NCBI RefSeq assembly: GCF_023721815.1
Contig: NZ_JAMDLI010000004.1
Span: 1 to 64,000, forward strand
Length of the DNA: 64,000 bases
Origin: Pleomorphomonas sp. JP5
Lineage (GTDB): Bacteria > Pseudomonadota > Alphaproteobacteria > Rhizobiales > Pleomorphomonadaceae
Reading direction: 5' to 3'
The stretch's first letter is position 1. Each line of letters opens with the position of its first letter. The notes beneath the pieces are model-generated. The model searched no databases, was not told where the DNA came from, and saw only the letters and a list, made by a program, of their open reading frames with translations. Below, piece after piece: positions 27,932 through 36,180 of the stretch. The position numbers were made by a program, and so were the translations under genes.

Positions 27932-28267
27932 TCAAGCCCATTCGCTCAGGATACGGCGGCTTTCGGCCAGTGCGTCCATTTTGGCATCGATATCGGCGAT
28001 CTTCGCCCGCACACCGGCCCGGAAGGCCGGGCAAGGCGCCTCGCCGGAAAGGGCGCCCCGCGCACATGGGAGCAGGGCGCGAATGGACGACAGCGTCAAC
28101 CCGGCCTCGCTCAGCACGACGATGCGTCGCACGACGGCGACGTCGGCGACGGTAAAAGCGCGATAACCCGATGCCGTCCGCTCAGGCGAAATCAGCCCCT
28201 TTGCCTCGTAGTGGCGCAGCATCCGAACGCTGACGCCGGTGCGCCGCGACAGTTCGCCGATCTGCAT
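27932..28267 (-). CDS. MerR-family transcriptional regulator
   Basis: 111 residues. The N-terminal winged helix (MQIGELSRRTGVSVRMLRHYEAKGLI split as IGELSRRTGVSVRMLRHYE) is canonical MerR. A long dimerisation helix follows. Cys residues occur in LLPCARGALSGEAPCPAF, but the spacing matches no known metal-sensing loop. It is divergent from an EthD-type gene. The promoter between them has a perfect operator palindrome inside a 20-base spacer, the classical MerR arrangement. Confidence 0.88.
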   Translation of the reverse strand: MQIGELSRRTGVSVRMLRHYEAKGLISPERTASGYRAFTVADVAVVRRIVVLSEAGLTLSSIRALLPCARGALSGEAPCPAFRAGVRAKIADIDAKMDALAESRRILSEWA

Positions 28268-28277
28268 GGACAGCCCC

Positions 28278-28309
28278 TTGACCCTGACACATGTGTCAGA
28301 CCCTAGCAT
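28278..28309 (+). promoter_or_regulatory. MerR-type promoter with operator in an elongated spacer
   Basis: TTGACC (28278-28283) and TAGCAT (28304-28309) are separated by 20 bases. The perfect 16-bp palindrome CTGACACATGTGTCAG (28284-28299) fills the spacer. MerR regulators bind such sites and untwist overlong spacers to activate. The promoter points at the EthD-type gene at 28339 and overlaps the control region of the merR gene itself. Confidence 0.7.
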
Positions 28310-28338
28310 GGCCGTCATCCCGCTTGAAAGGACACATC

Positions 28339-28713
28339 ATGCTGAAGATGACCATGTTTGCCCGCCGCCTGCCCTCGCTCGATCACGCCGAGTTCGACCG
28401 CTACTGGCGCGAGGTGCACGGGCCGCTAGTGACCAGCCTCGCAGCGCCCTTGCGCATTCGCCGCTACATCCAGACGACGGTGGAAATCGACGATCCGGTC
28501 CAGGAGATGCTCCGACAGGCGCGCGGCACGCTGGCCATCGACTTCGACGGCTTCGGAGAGCTCTGGTGGGAGAACCTCGACGACTACCGCGCCATCCGCT
28601 CGACGCCCGAGGGGCTGGCGGCCGTGGCCGAGATCACGGCCGACGAGCGCCGCTTCGTCGACCTATCCAACTCCTGCCTCTGGTTCGGCATCGAACGGCC
28701 GATGATCGGATGA
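28339..28713 (+). CDS. EthD-domain protein
   Basis: 124 residues with the EthD ferredoxin-like fold: MLKMTMFARRLPSLDHAEFDRYWREVHGPLV is the typical opening (key part AEFDRYWREVHGPLV), followed by IRRYIQTTVEIDD and FDGFGELWWENLDDY. EthD-like proteins accompany oxidative degradation enzymes but their reaction is unclear. GAAAGGA precedes the ATG. It is the predicted sole target of the divergent MerR regulator. Confidence 0.75.
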   Translation: MLKMTMFARRLPSLDHAEFDRYWREVHGPLVTSLAAPLRIRRYIQTTVEIDDPVQEMLRQARGTLAIDFDGFGELWWENLDDYRAIRSTPEGLAAVAEITADERRFVDLSNSCLWFGIERPMIG

Positions 28714-28739
28714 TGCGCTCCGCTGTCATCGGCAAGCCG

Positions 28740-29204
28740 TCACGACGCATAGTCGACCGGCAGTGGAGCGCCATCCTTCAGCGTTTCCATGGAAATGGCG
28801 GCGCTGACGTCGAACAGCTCCACCTTGCGGACGATCTTCTTGTAGATGACGTCGTAGTGCTCGACGCGCGGCAGGGCGAGCTTCAGGATGTAGTCGACGT
28901 TGCCGGTGAGGCGATGCGCCTCCACCACCTCGGGGATGTCGGCGATGACGGCGGCGAAGCGCTCCATCCACTCTGCCGAATGATGGGCGGTGCGGATCAG
29001 AGCGTAAACGGTGGTCGGCACGCCAAGCCTGGCACGGTCGAGCACCACGGTACGGCGGGCGATATAGCCCTCGGCCTCCAGCCGCTGGATGCGCCGCGAA
29101 CAGGCCGAGACCGACAGCGCCACCCGGTCGGCGAGATCGACCACCGAAAGCCCGGCGTCGCCTTGCAGCAGCTCCAGGAGTTTGCGATCGCGCTCGTCAA
29201 GCAT
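28740..29204 (-). CDS. Lrp/AsnC-family transcriptional regulator
   Basis: 154 residues. An N-terminal AsnC helix-turn-helix (LDERDRKLLELLQGDAGLSV, VALSVSACSRRIQRLEAEGYI) is followed by a C-terminal ligand-sensing RAM domain (VEAHRLTGNVDYILKLALP). Such regulators sense amino acids. It is divergent from the Asp/Glu racemase-family gene with a 163-base AT-richer gap, so that gene is its probable target. Confidence 0.9.
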   Translation of the reverse strand: MLDERDRKLLELLQGDAGLSVVDLADRVALSVSACSRRIQRLEAEGYIARRTVVLDRARLGVPTTVYALIRTAHHSAEWMERFAAVIADIPEVVEAHRLTGNVDYILKLALPRVEHYDVIYKKIVRKVELFDVSAAISMETLKDGAPLPVDYAS

Positions 29205-29367
29205 GCGCCTCCGATTCCTTCATCTAGCAAAGACTGCGCGTCTATTTTGCACGATATGACGTGATAGCGCTACATAATTGCGCACATTCGCCATCGAGCG
29301 CTGACGCTTGCAAACGCCTTGCGCCGAGCCGGAGCTATGATCGGCCATCGCGACAAGGGGAACTGTC

Positions 29368-30081
29368 ATGCGCACCATTGGCCTCATCGGCGGCATGAGC
29401 TTCGAGAGCACCGCCGTCTACTACCAGATGATCAACGAAGCGGTGCGGACCCGCCTGGGCGGCCTGCACTCGGCCAAGCTGGTCATGCATTCGGTCGACT
29501 TCCAGGACGTCGTCGACCTGCAGAAGGCCGGCCGCTGGGATGCCGCCGCGGCCCATCTCGGCGAGGCCGCCCAAGGGCTTGAGCGGGCCGGCGCCGACTG
29601 CGTGCTGATCTGCACCAACACCATGCACCTTGTCGCCGACGAGGTCGCCGAAGCCGTCAAGATCCCGCTCCTCAACATCATCGACGAAACGGCCAAGGCG
29701 CTCTCCGCCGCCGGGGTTCGCCGGCCGCTGCTGCTCGCCACACGCTACACGATGGAGCATGGCTTCTACGCCCGCCGCATGGCCGCCCACGGCCTTGCCA
29801 TGACCACGCCCGGCGAGGCCGGACGCGCCGTCGTTCACGACGTGATCTTCGACGAGCTTTGCGCCGGCGTCGTTCGCGACGAGTCCCGCGCCGCCTTCCT
29901 CGACCTGATCGCCAAGGCCAAGGACGACGGCTGCGACGCCGTCATTCTCGGCTGCACCGAAATCTGCCTGTTGCTCGACCCCAATGCCTTGCCTCTCCCC
30001 GGCTTCGATAGCACGGCGATCCACGCCGCCGCCGCGGTGGATTTCGCACTGGCTGGAGAGATGAAGGCGGCCGCGGAGTAA
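29368..30081 (+). CDS. Aspartate/glutamate racemase family protein
   Basis: 237 residues. The start MRTIGLIGGMSFESTAVYY is the aspartate racemase signature. The two catalytic cysteines are present: Cys82 in LICTNTMH and a second in ILGCTEICLL. It is a cofactor-independent racemase, with aspartate or another acidic amino acid as likely substrate. The divergent Lrp-family gene suggests amino-acid-responsive control. Confidence 0.85.
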   Translation: MRTIGLIGGMSFESTAVYYQMINEAVRTRLGGLHSAKLVMHSVDFQDVVDLQKAGRWDAAAAHLGEAAQGLERAGADCVLICTNTMHLVADEVAEAVKIPLLNIIDETAKALSAAGVRRPLLLATRYTMEHGFYARRMAAHGLAMTTPGEAGRAVVHDVIFDELCAGVVRDESRAAFLDLIAKAKDDGCDAVILGCTEICLLLDPNALPLPGFDSTAIHAAAAVDFALAGEMKAAAE

Positions 30082-30121
30082 GGAAGCATTGCGAAGGGAG
30101 CGCTATATCGCCCCCTTGCCC

Positions 30122-30169
30122 CTTTCTGCACGAGGTCCAGCGCCTACGCGCAGGACCTCAGGCCGAAAG
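30122..30169. repeat. 48-bp palindromic element, related to 38195-38245
   Basis: Outer arms CTTTC and GAAAG enclose GAGGTCC/GGACCTC and GCGC/GCGC pairs. A similar sequence occurs at 38195-38245, and both lie between convergent genes (here racemase and pdxJ). It could be a bidirectional terminator or a small dispersed palindromic repeat. Confidence 0.6.
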
Positions 30170-30192
30170 AGGCTCCCCGAAATATCAATCGT

Positions 30193-30942
30193 TCAAGCGT
30201 CGGAGTCACCCAGCGCGCAGCGATAGCGGCGCACCGTTTCCGCCATGCCATAGATCATGCAGTCGGCGATCACGGCGTGGCCGATCGACGCCTCGGCGAT
30301 GTGCGGCGTCCGCTTCACCAGCGGCGGCAGATTGTCGAGCGTCAGGTCGTGGCCGGCGTTGACGGCCATGCCGAGCTTCACCGCCGCCTCGGCGGTGACC
30401 GCCACGTCCTCAAGCCGCGCCCGCTGTTCGGCGGGATCGAACGTATGGCCGTAGGGCCCAGTGTAGATCTCGATCCGTCGCGTACCGGTGAGCGCGGCTG
30501 CCGCCGCCTGCGTCGGGTCTGCGTCGACGAAGATCGAGGCGCGCATGCCCTCGCCCTGGATGCGCCGCACCACATCCGACAGGAAGGACTGGTTGGCGAC
30601 GCAGTCCCAGCCATGGTCGGAGGTGTTCTGGCCGGGCATGTCCGGCACCAGCGTCACCTGGTCGGGGCGCGCCGCTTCGCAAAGCTTCAGGAAATCCTCG
30701 GTGGGATAGCCTTCGATGTTGTACTCGCGGCCCGGCCAGTCGGTTCTCAGCATTTCCTGCAAGGCGAACACGTCGGTCCTGCGGATGTGCCGCTCGTCCG
30801 GACGCGGATGCACCGTGATGCCGGCGGCGCCCGCTTCCAGCGCGATGCGGCTGAGGCCGATCACCGACGGCCAGGGAAGGTCGCGCCGATTGCGCAGGTG
30901 GGCGATGGCGTTGACGTTGACGGAGAGTTTGGTGTGGGACAT
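30193..30942 (-). CDS. pdxJ: Pyridoxine 5'-phosphate synthase
   Basis: Last step of the DXP-dependent vitamin B6 pathway: joins 1-deoxyxylulose 5-phosphate and 3-amino-1-hydroxyacetone phosphate. 249 residues. SVNVNAIAHLRNRRDLPWPS, AGAAGITVHPRPDERHI, the catalytic region EGYPTEDFLKL, TLVPDMPGQNTSDHGWD and NAGHDLTLDNLPPL match PdxJ. The NVNAIAHLRNRR opening is that of the longer PdxJ subgroup. No pdxA is nearby. It stands alone, convergent with the racemase gene. Confidence 0.93.
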   Translation of the reverse strand: MSHTKLSVNVNAIAHLRNRRDLPWPSVIGLSRIALEAGAAGITVHPRPDERHIRRTDVFALQEMLRTDWPGREYNIEGYPTEDFLKLCEAARPDQVTLVPDMPGQNTSDHGWDCVANQSFLSDVVRRIQGEGMRASIFVDADPTQAAAAALTGTRRIEIYTGPYGHTFDPAEQRARLEDVAVTAEAAVKLGMAVNAGHDLTLDNLPPLVKRTPHIAEASIGHAVIADCMIYGMAETVRRYRCALGDSDA

Positions 30943-31004
30943 CGCGAGAGCCTACGTTGGGACGCGCGACGATAATCCGCCGGCCCGTATGGCACAAGCA
31001 ACCA

Positions 31005-31661
31005 TCAGGTGGGGGTGAACGCCGGCAGCCGGAGCCGCCGGCCGGGTTCCAGGCGTATCAGCATGTTCGGTTCGCCCTCGGCGATCTCCAGAACCTCGAT
31101 GAGACCGGCGCGGTGGAAGGCGTCGAGCGCGCCGCCCATCACCGGCGGCTTCGGAAGCGTCAGGCGCTCGATGGTGAGACGCGAGAAGCCGGCCGCCGTC
31201 TGCCGCCGCCCTGCCCGCCCGTCCGTCCACGCGGTCGGCGCCGCCGTTCCCGGCGACGAGAAGACGAAGGGCATCGCCAAATCATCGCTCTCGGCGGAAA
31301 TGGCGATCGACACACCCGGTGGAAACTGCGGGTTTCGATACTCCCAGCTGTCACCCGACAACCGGCCGCCGCGCGCGGCGATACCGAAGGGCGAAGCGCC
31401 GGTTTCCCTCCACGCAGCCCGCTTGGCAAAGCCGGCGCGGCCAAGCGGCGACGTTCTCAGCTCATCCGCGTCGGCAACGTGGAGCAGTTCGAGATAGGCG
31501 TTGTCGAAGGCAAAACACAGGTTGGCCGTGCCCTGCCCCACGTGCCGACGCGTGAACGACGGTTCGAGGCCGAGCGCCTTGAGAGCCTCGAACACGCCAC
31601 CGCCCGGGGCCACGTCCTCAGGTTCGACGAACACGAACAGATGATCGAGTTCCAACGTCAT
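31005..31661 (-). CDS. VOC/glyoxalase-like domain protein
   Basis: 218 residues. The start LELDHLFVFVEPEDVAPGGG and the segment RRHVGQGTANLCFAFDNAYLELLHVADADE resemble the glyoxalase-like (vicinal oxygen chelate) group. Function is unknown; these proteins are metal-dependent enzymes or binders. It ends close to pdxJ and starts nine bases after the ilvB1 stop on the same strand, so it could be transcribed with the ilv genes. Confidence 0.7.
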   Translation of the reverse strand: MTLELDHLFVFVEPEDVAPGGGVFEALKALGLEPSFTRRHVGQGTANLCFAFDNAYLELLHVADADELRTSPLGRAGFAKRAAWRETGASPFGIAARGGRLSGDSWEYRNPQFPPGVSIAISAESDDLAMPFVFSSPGTAAPTAWTDGRAGRRQTAAGFSRLTIERLTLPKPPVMGGALDAFHRAGLIEVLEIAEGEPNMLIRLEPGRRLRLPAFTPT

Positions 31662-31670
31662 CGCCGCATC

Positions 31671-33428
31671 TCACGCCAGAACCTTGTCGGCGCCACCGCC
31701 GACCATCTCATTCTCCTCGTCGGCGCCCAGCAGCATCTCGTTATGCGCCCCGCCGGCGGGGACCATCGGGAAGCAGTGGGCGAGATTCACGACACGGCAG
31801 TCGAACAGCACCGGCCGATCGATACGGATCATCTCCTCGATGGCGTCATCGAGTTCCGACGGCCTCGAGCAGCGGATGCCCACCGCGCCATAGGCCTCGG
31901 CGAGGCGCACGAAATCCGGTTGCGCGTCAGCAACGGAGTTGCTGAGGCGGTTGCCGTGAAACAGCGTCTGCCACTGGCGCACCATGCCCAGATGCCGGTT
32001 GTTCAGAATGAACGTCTTGACCGGTGCATTGTGCTGAACCGCCGTCGACAATTCCCGGATGTTCATCTGGATCGAAGCGTCGCCCGCCACATTGATCACC
32101 AAAGCACCGGGATGGGCGAGCTGGGTGCCGATCGCCGCCGGCAGGCCGTAGCCCATGGTGCCGAGACCGCCCGACGTCATCAGGCGGTTCGGTTCCTCGA
32201 AGCCGTAATACTGCGCCACCCACATCTGGTGCTGGCCCACCTCGGTGGTGATGTAGGTGTCGCCACCCTTGGTCAGCGCATGCAGCCGCTCAATGGCATA
32301 TTGCGGCATGATCGCCTCGGTCGACGGCCGATAGGTCATGCATTTCTTCGCCCGCCAAGCGTCGATCTGCTTCCACCAGGCCGCAAGCGCCGCCATGTCC
32401 CGCACCGGCTCGCGAGCCGTCCATGCCGAGATCAGGTCTTCGATCACATGGCCGACGTCGCCGACCATCGGCAGGTCGACCATGACGGTCTTGTTGATCG
32501 ACGACGGGTCGATGTCGATGTGGATCTTCTTGGAGTTGGGCGAGAAAGCGTCGATGCGACCGGTGATGCGGTCGTCGAAGCGCGCGCCGATGCAGACCAT
32601 CACGTCGCAGTCGTGCATGGCGAGGTTGGCTTCAAAGGTGCCGTGCATGCCCAGCATGCCGAGCCAGTTCTTGCCCGACGCCGGATAGGCGCCAAGGCCC
32701 ATCAGCGTCGAGGTGATCGGGAAACCGGTCATCTGAACGAGGTCGCGCAGCAGCGCCACCGCCTTCGGACCGGCGTTGATGACGCCGCCGCCGGTGTAGA
32801 GGATCGGCTTCTTGGCGGCCGCCATCAGCTCCACCGCCTCGCGAATGGCTGCGTCCGGCGCCTTCACCGCTGGACGATACTGCGTCAGCGCCTTGTCCTT
32901 GCGGTTCTCGTAGGTGCCGGTCTGGAACTGGATGTTCTTCGGGATATCGACCAGCACCGGGCCGGGGCGGCCGGTGGTGGCGATGCGGAAGGCCTCGTGC
33001 AGGATGCCCGGCAGGTCCTCGATGCGGCGGACCAGCCAGTTGTGCTTGGTGCAGGGCCGCGTGATGCCGACGGTATCGGCCTCCTGGAAAGCGTCGGTGC
33101 CGATCAGCGTCGTCGGAACCTGACCCGTAATGCACACCATGGGGATCGAGTCGGCCCGCGCATCGGCCAGCGCCGTCACCATGTTGGCAATGGCGGGCCC
33201 GGAGGTGACGAGCACCACGCCGACCTTGCCGGTGGAGCGGGCATAGCCCTCGGCGGCATGCCCGGCGCCCTGCTCGTGACGGACGAGGACATGGCGGACC
33301 TCATCCTGCTGGATCAGCTCGTCGAAGATCGGCAGCACCGCGCTGCCGGGATAGCCGAAAATGGTGTCGACGCCCTGGTCGATCAGCGTCTGGATGACCA
33401 TCTCCGCGCCTGTCATCTGCCGTGTCAT
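31671..33428 (-). CDS. ilvB: Acetolactate synthase large subunit, diverging paralogue
   Basis: 585 residues; ThDP-dependent condensation of pyruvate in branched-chain amino-acid synthesis. It is closely similar to the copy at 34297-36063 over its whole length. Catalytic Glu52 (RHEQGAGH), PCTKHNW, LGMLGMHG and MVRQW are kept. Several normally invariant positions differ: GYPGS instead of GYPGG (Ser29), TSGPAIAN instead of TSGPGATN (77-82), ADARADS instead of TDALLDS, and the C-terminal tail has diverged. Activity may be altered or lost. It has its own attenuator and leader peptide, and lies downstream of ilvN. Confidence 0.9.
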   Translation of the reverse strand: MTRQMTGAEMVIQTLIDQGVDTIFGYPGSAVLPIFDELIQQDEVRHVLVRHEQGAGHAAEGYARSTGKVGVVLVTSGPAIANMVTALADARADSIPMVCITGQVPTTLIGTDAFQEADTVGITRPCTKHNWLVRRIEDLPGILHEAFRIATTGRPGPVLVDIPKNIQFQTGTYENRKDKALTQYRPAVKAPDAAIREAVELMAAAKKPILYTGGGVINAGPKAVALLRDLVQMTGFPITSTLMGLGAYPASGKNWLGMLGMHGTFEANLAMHDCDVMVCIGARFDDRITGRIDAFSPNSKKIHIDIDPSSINKTVMVDLPMVGDVGHVIEDLISAWTAREPVRDMAALAAWWKQIDAWRAKKCMTYRPSTEAIMPQYAIERLHALTKGGDTYITTEVGQHQMWVAQYYGFEEPNRLMTSGGLGTMGYGLPAAIGTQLAHPGALVINVAGDASIQMNIRELSTAVQHNAPVKTFILNNRHLGMVRQWQTLFHGNRLSNSVADAQPDFVRLAEAYGAVGIRCSRPSELDDAIEEMIRIDRPVLFDCRVVNLAHCFPMVPAGGAHNEMLLGADEENEMVGGGADKVLA

Positions 33429-33456
33429 CGCCGTTACCTCGGAATGGGGGGACAAT

Positions 33457-33479
33457 AAAAAAGGCCCCGTGAGGGACCT
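33457..33479 (-). terminator. Attenuator terminator before ilvB1
   Basis: On the minus strand AGGTCCC, a TCAC loop, and GGGGCCT form a hairpin ending in six T (33462-33457). It lies between the leader peptide (ends 33511) and the ilvB1 start. The upstream segment GAGGCCTG can pair either with the leader's GGTCTC region or with the terminator's 5' arm, the classical attenuator logic. Confidence 0.8.
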
Positions 33480-33510
33480 GTGTTTCGCGCACCATGACTG
33501 ACCGCAGGCC

Positions 33511-33567
33511 TCAGATGGAGACCTCCGACACGGTGCGCCAATCAAGTACTACGAAGAAGGAAGGCAT
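33511..33567 (-). CDS. ilvB1 leader peptide (Phe-Phe-Val-Val-Leu)
   Basis: An 18-residue reading frame, MPSFFVVLDWRTVSEVSI, ends just before the attenuator hairpin. It is homologous to the leader before ilvB2 but has TTC TTC GTA GTA CTT as control codons: Phe-Phe instead of Leu-Leu. Ribosome stalling at Val or Leu codons should favour the anti-terminator. The Trp-Arg-Thr-Val-Ser-Glu-Val segment, which encodes the pairing arms, is conserved between the two leaders. Confidence 0.8.
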   Translation of the reverse strand: MPSFFVVLDWRTVSEVSI

Positions 33568-33624
33568 GACGTCCTCTGAGCAAAACGCCGGACCAAGATA
33601 CCGGCCCGACTGCCGACTTGTGGC

Positions 33625-33677
33625 GGCTCCGACGCCTGCCGGGAAGACGAACTCCCGCGGACGCAGGCGTCGGAGCC
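33625..33677 (-). other. Long hairpin between ilvN and the ilvB1 leader
   Basis: Perfect 15-base arms GGCTCCGACGCCTGC (33625-33639) and GCAGGCGTCGGAGCC (33663-33677), with an inner CGGGA/TCCCG pair. It starts eight bases after the ilvN stop. No T-run follows, so it is more likely an mRNA-stability or processing structure than a simple terminator. Confidence 0.6.
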
Positions 33678-33684
33678 AGATCCG

Positions 33685-34242
33685 CTAGATGCCCGCCTTG
33701 CCGCGAGCCAAAGCCGCGAGGCCGGTTCGAGCAAGCTCCACCAGGCCGCATTCCTTCATCAGGCCGACGAAGCGGTCGATGTCGGCCGGCGCACCGGTGA
33801 TCTCGAACACGTAACTGTCGAGCGTGGCGTCGACGATGCGGGCATTGAAAGCCTGGGCGAGGCGCAGCGCCTCGTCGCGGATCTCGCCCTTTCCGGCAAC
33901 CTTGACCAAGGCCAGCTCGCGCTCCAGCGCGTCGCCGGCCCATGTAAGGTTGATCACCTTGTGCACCGGCACCAGACGGCCGAGCTGGTGCATGATCTGA
34001 GAGATGACCGGCGGACGGCCCGTCGTCACGATGGTGATGCGCGACATGTGGCTGGCGTGCTCGATCTCCGAGACGGTAAGGCTCTCGATGTTGTAGCCGC
34101 GCCCCGAGAACAGGCCGACGACGCGGGCGAGAACGCCCGGCTCGTTGTCGACCAGCACCGACAGCGTATGGCTGCGCTCGGTGGAGGGTAGCTCTTCTTC
34201 CAGGAAATAGGCGGACTGGGACTGACCTGCGACGATCATCAT
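33685..34242 (-). CDS. ilvN: Acetolactate synthase small (regulatory) subunit
   Basis: 185 residues. An N-terminal ACT domain (HTLSVLVDNEPGVLARVVGLF, SGRGYNIESLTVSEIEHASH) and a C-terminal ACT-like domain (VFEITGAPADIDRFVGLMKECG) bind valine and activate the large subunit. ATG codons at 34242 and 34239 are both possible. It lies 54 bases after ilvB2 on the same strand, and before the second large-subunit gene. The two large subunits must share this single regulatory subunit unless another exists elsewhere. Confidence 0.95.
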   Translation of the reverse strand: MMIVAGQSQSAYFLEEELPSTERSHTLSVLVDNEPGVLARVVGLFSGRGYNIESLTVSEIEHASHMSRITIVTTGRPPVISQIMHQLGRLVPVHKVINLTWAGDALERELALVKVAGKGEIRDEALRLAQAFNARIVDATLDSYVFEITGAPADIDRFVGLMKECGLVELARTGLAALARGKAGI

Positions 34243-34296
34243 GATGTCAATTCCGATAAAGCGTTGCGAAGGATGCGAGGGGCTAGATGCCACGCC

Positions 34297-36063
34297 TCAC
34301 ACCAGAACCTTGCCGGCGGTGCCGATGGCCGTCTCGATCTCCTCGTCGGAGACGTCGGCGCCCAGAAGCATTTCGTTGTGCGCCTTGCCCGACGGGATCA
34401 TCGGGAAGCAGTTGGCCAGACTGACCACGTGGCAGTCGAACAGCACCGGACGGTCGATGCGGATCATCTCCTCGATGGCGTCGTCGAGTTCCGACGGCTT
34501 CGAGCAACGGATGCCTACCGCGCCATAGGCCTCGGCCAGACGCACGAAGTCGGGCTGCGAGTCGACGTAGGAATGGCTGAGCCGGTTGCCGTGCAGCAGC
34601 TGTTGCCACTGCCGCACCATGCCCATGTACTGGTTGTTCAGGATGAACGCCTTGACCGGCGCATTGTGCTGCACCGCCGTGGACAGTTCCTGGATGTTCA
34701 TCTGGATCGAGGCATCGCCGGCCACGTCGATCACCAGCGCGCCGGGATGGGCGAGCTGGGTGCCGATGGCCGCCGGCAGGCCGTAGCCCATGGTGCCGAG
34801 ACCGCCCGACGTCATGAAGCGGTTCGGCTCCTCGAAGCCGTAATACTGCGCCACCCACATCTGGTGCTGGCCCACCTCGGTGGTGATGTAGGTATCGCGG
34901 TCCTTGGTCAGCGCATGCAGCCGTTCGAGGGCGTACTGCGGCATGATTGCTTCGGCCGACGGGCGGTAGGTCAGGCACTTCTTCGCCCGCCAACCGTCGA
35001 TCTGCTTCCACCAGGCCGCATGGGCCGCCTTGTCCTGCACCGGCTTGCGGGCATTCCAGGCGGCGATCATGTCTTCGAGAACCTGCCCGACGTCGCCGAC
35101 GATCGGCAGGTCGACCACCACGTTCTTGTTGATCGACGACGGGTCGATGTCGATGTGGATCTTCTTGGAGTTGGGCGAGAAGGCGTCGATGCGGCCGGTA
35201 ATGCGGTCGTCGAAGCGCGCGCCGACGCAGACCATCACGTCGCAGTCGTGCATGGCGAGGTTGGCTTCGTAAGTGCCGTGCATGCCCAGCATGCCGAGCC
35301 AGTTCTTGCCCGACGACGGATAGGCGCCGAGCCCCATCAGCGTCGAGGTGATAGGGAAGCCGGTCATCTTGACGAAGTCGCGCAGCAGCGCCACCGCCTT
35401 CGGACCGGCGTTGATGACGCCGCCGCCGGTGTAGAGGATCGGCTTCTTGGCGGCGGCCATCAGCTCGACCGCCTCGCGGATCGCCGCGTCCGGCGCCTTC
35501 ACCGCCGGATGATACTGCGTCAGCGCCTTGCCCTTGCAGTTCTCGTAGGTGCCGGTCTGGAACTGGATGTTCTTGGGGATGTCGACCAGCACCGGGCCGG
35601 GACGGCCGGTGGTGGCGATGCGGAAGGCCTCGTGCAGGATGCCCGGCAGGTCCTCGATGCGGCGGACCAGCCAGTTGTGCTTGGTGCAGGGCCGCGTGAT
35701 GCCGACGGTATCGGCCTCCTGGAAGGCGTCGGTGCCGATCAAGGTCGTCGGAACCTGGCCGGTGATGCACACCATGGGGATCGAGTCGAGCAGCGCATCG
35801 GTCAGCGCCGTCACCATGTTGGTGGCGCCGGGACCGGAGGTGGCGAGCGCCACGCCGACCTTGCCGGTGGAGCGGGCATAGCCCTCGGCGGCGTGGCCGG
35901 CGCCCTGCTCATGACGAACGAGGATGTGGCGAACTTCTTCCTGCTGGAACAGTTCGTCGAAGATCGGCAGCACCGCGCCACCGGGATAGCCGAAAATGGT
36001 GTCGACGCCCTGATCGATCAGCGCCTGGATGACCATCTCCGCGCCTGTCATCTGCCGTGTCAT
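34297..36063 (-). CDS. ilvB: Acetolactate synthase large subunit
   Basis: First enzyme of valine/leucine/isoleucine synthesis, 588 residues. All expected motifs are present: FGYPGGAVLPIFDEL, catalytic Glu in RHEQGAGHAAEGYA, TSGPGATNMVTALTDA, QVPTTLIGTDAFQEAD, PCTKHNWLVR, LGMLGMHGTYEANLA, GARFDDRITG, and the ThDP/Mg site GDASIQMN with ILNNQYMGMVRQWQ. It is preceded by an attenuator and a Leu-Leu-Val-Val-Leu leader peptide and followed by ilvN, so this is the canonical biosynthetic copy. Near-identical to ilvB1 over long stretches. Confidence 0.96.
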   Translation of the reverse strand: MTRQMTGAEMVIQALIDQGVDTIFGYPGGAVLPIFDELFQQEEVRHILVRHEQGAGHAAEGYARSTGKVGVALATSGPGATNMVTALTDALLDSIPMVCITGQVPTTLIGTDAFQEADTVGITRPCTKHNWLVRRIEDLPGILHEAFRIATTGRPGPVLVDIPKNIQFQTGTYENCKGKALTQYHPAVKAPDAAIREAVELMAAAKKPILYTGGGVINAGPKAVALLRDFVKMTGFPITSTLMGLGAYPSSGKNWLGMLGMHGTYEANLAMHDCDVMVCVGARFDDRITGRIDAFSPNSKKIHIDIDPSSINKNVVVDLPIVGDVGQVLEDMIAAWNARKPVQDKAAHAAWWKQIDGWRAKKCLTYRPSAEAIMPQYALERLHALTKDRDTYITTEVGQHQMWVAQYYGFEEPNRFMTSGGLGTMGYGLPAAIGTQLAHPGALVIDVAGDASIQMNIQELSTAVQHNAPVKAFILNNQYMGMVRQWQQLLHGNRLSHSYVDSQPDFVRLAEAYGAVGIRCSKPSELDDAIEEMIRIDRPVLFDCHVVSLANCFPMIPSGKAHNEMLLGADVSDEEIETAIGTAGKVLV

Positions 36064-36125
36064 CGCCTGTTACCTCAAGCTCTCGTCCCGTTGTCCCGGG
36101 GAAATCGTTGCGTTGTTCAGGTAAT

Positions 36126-36148
36126 AAAAAAGGCCCCGAGAGGGACCT
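36126..36148 (-). terminator. Attenuator terminator before ilvB2
   Basis: Minus-strand hairpin AGGTCCC/GGGGCCT with TCTC loop and a six-T run (36131-36126). It lies 33 bases past the leader stop. Upstream, GCGCACC in the leader can pair with GGTGCGC, and GAGGCCTG can pair with CAGG...CCTC of the terminator arm, giving mutually exclusive structures. Confidence 0.85.
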
Positions 36149-36180
36149 GACTTTCGCGCACCATGAAAACCCGGCAGGCC

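Noticed and set aside
34264-36150. 628-codon plus-strand frame, with a similar one at 30957-33458
   Set aside because: Both are antisense to the two ilvB genes. Their mutual similarity only reflects the ilvB duplication.
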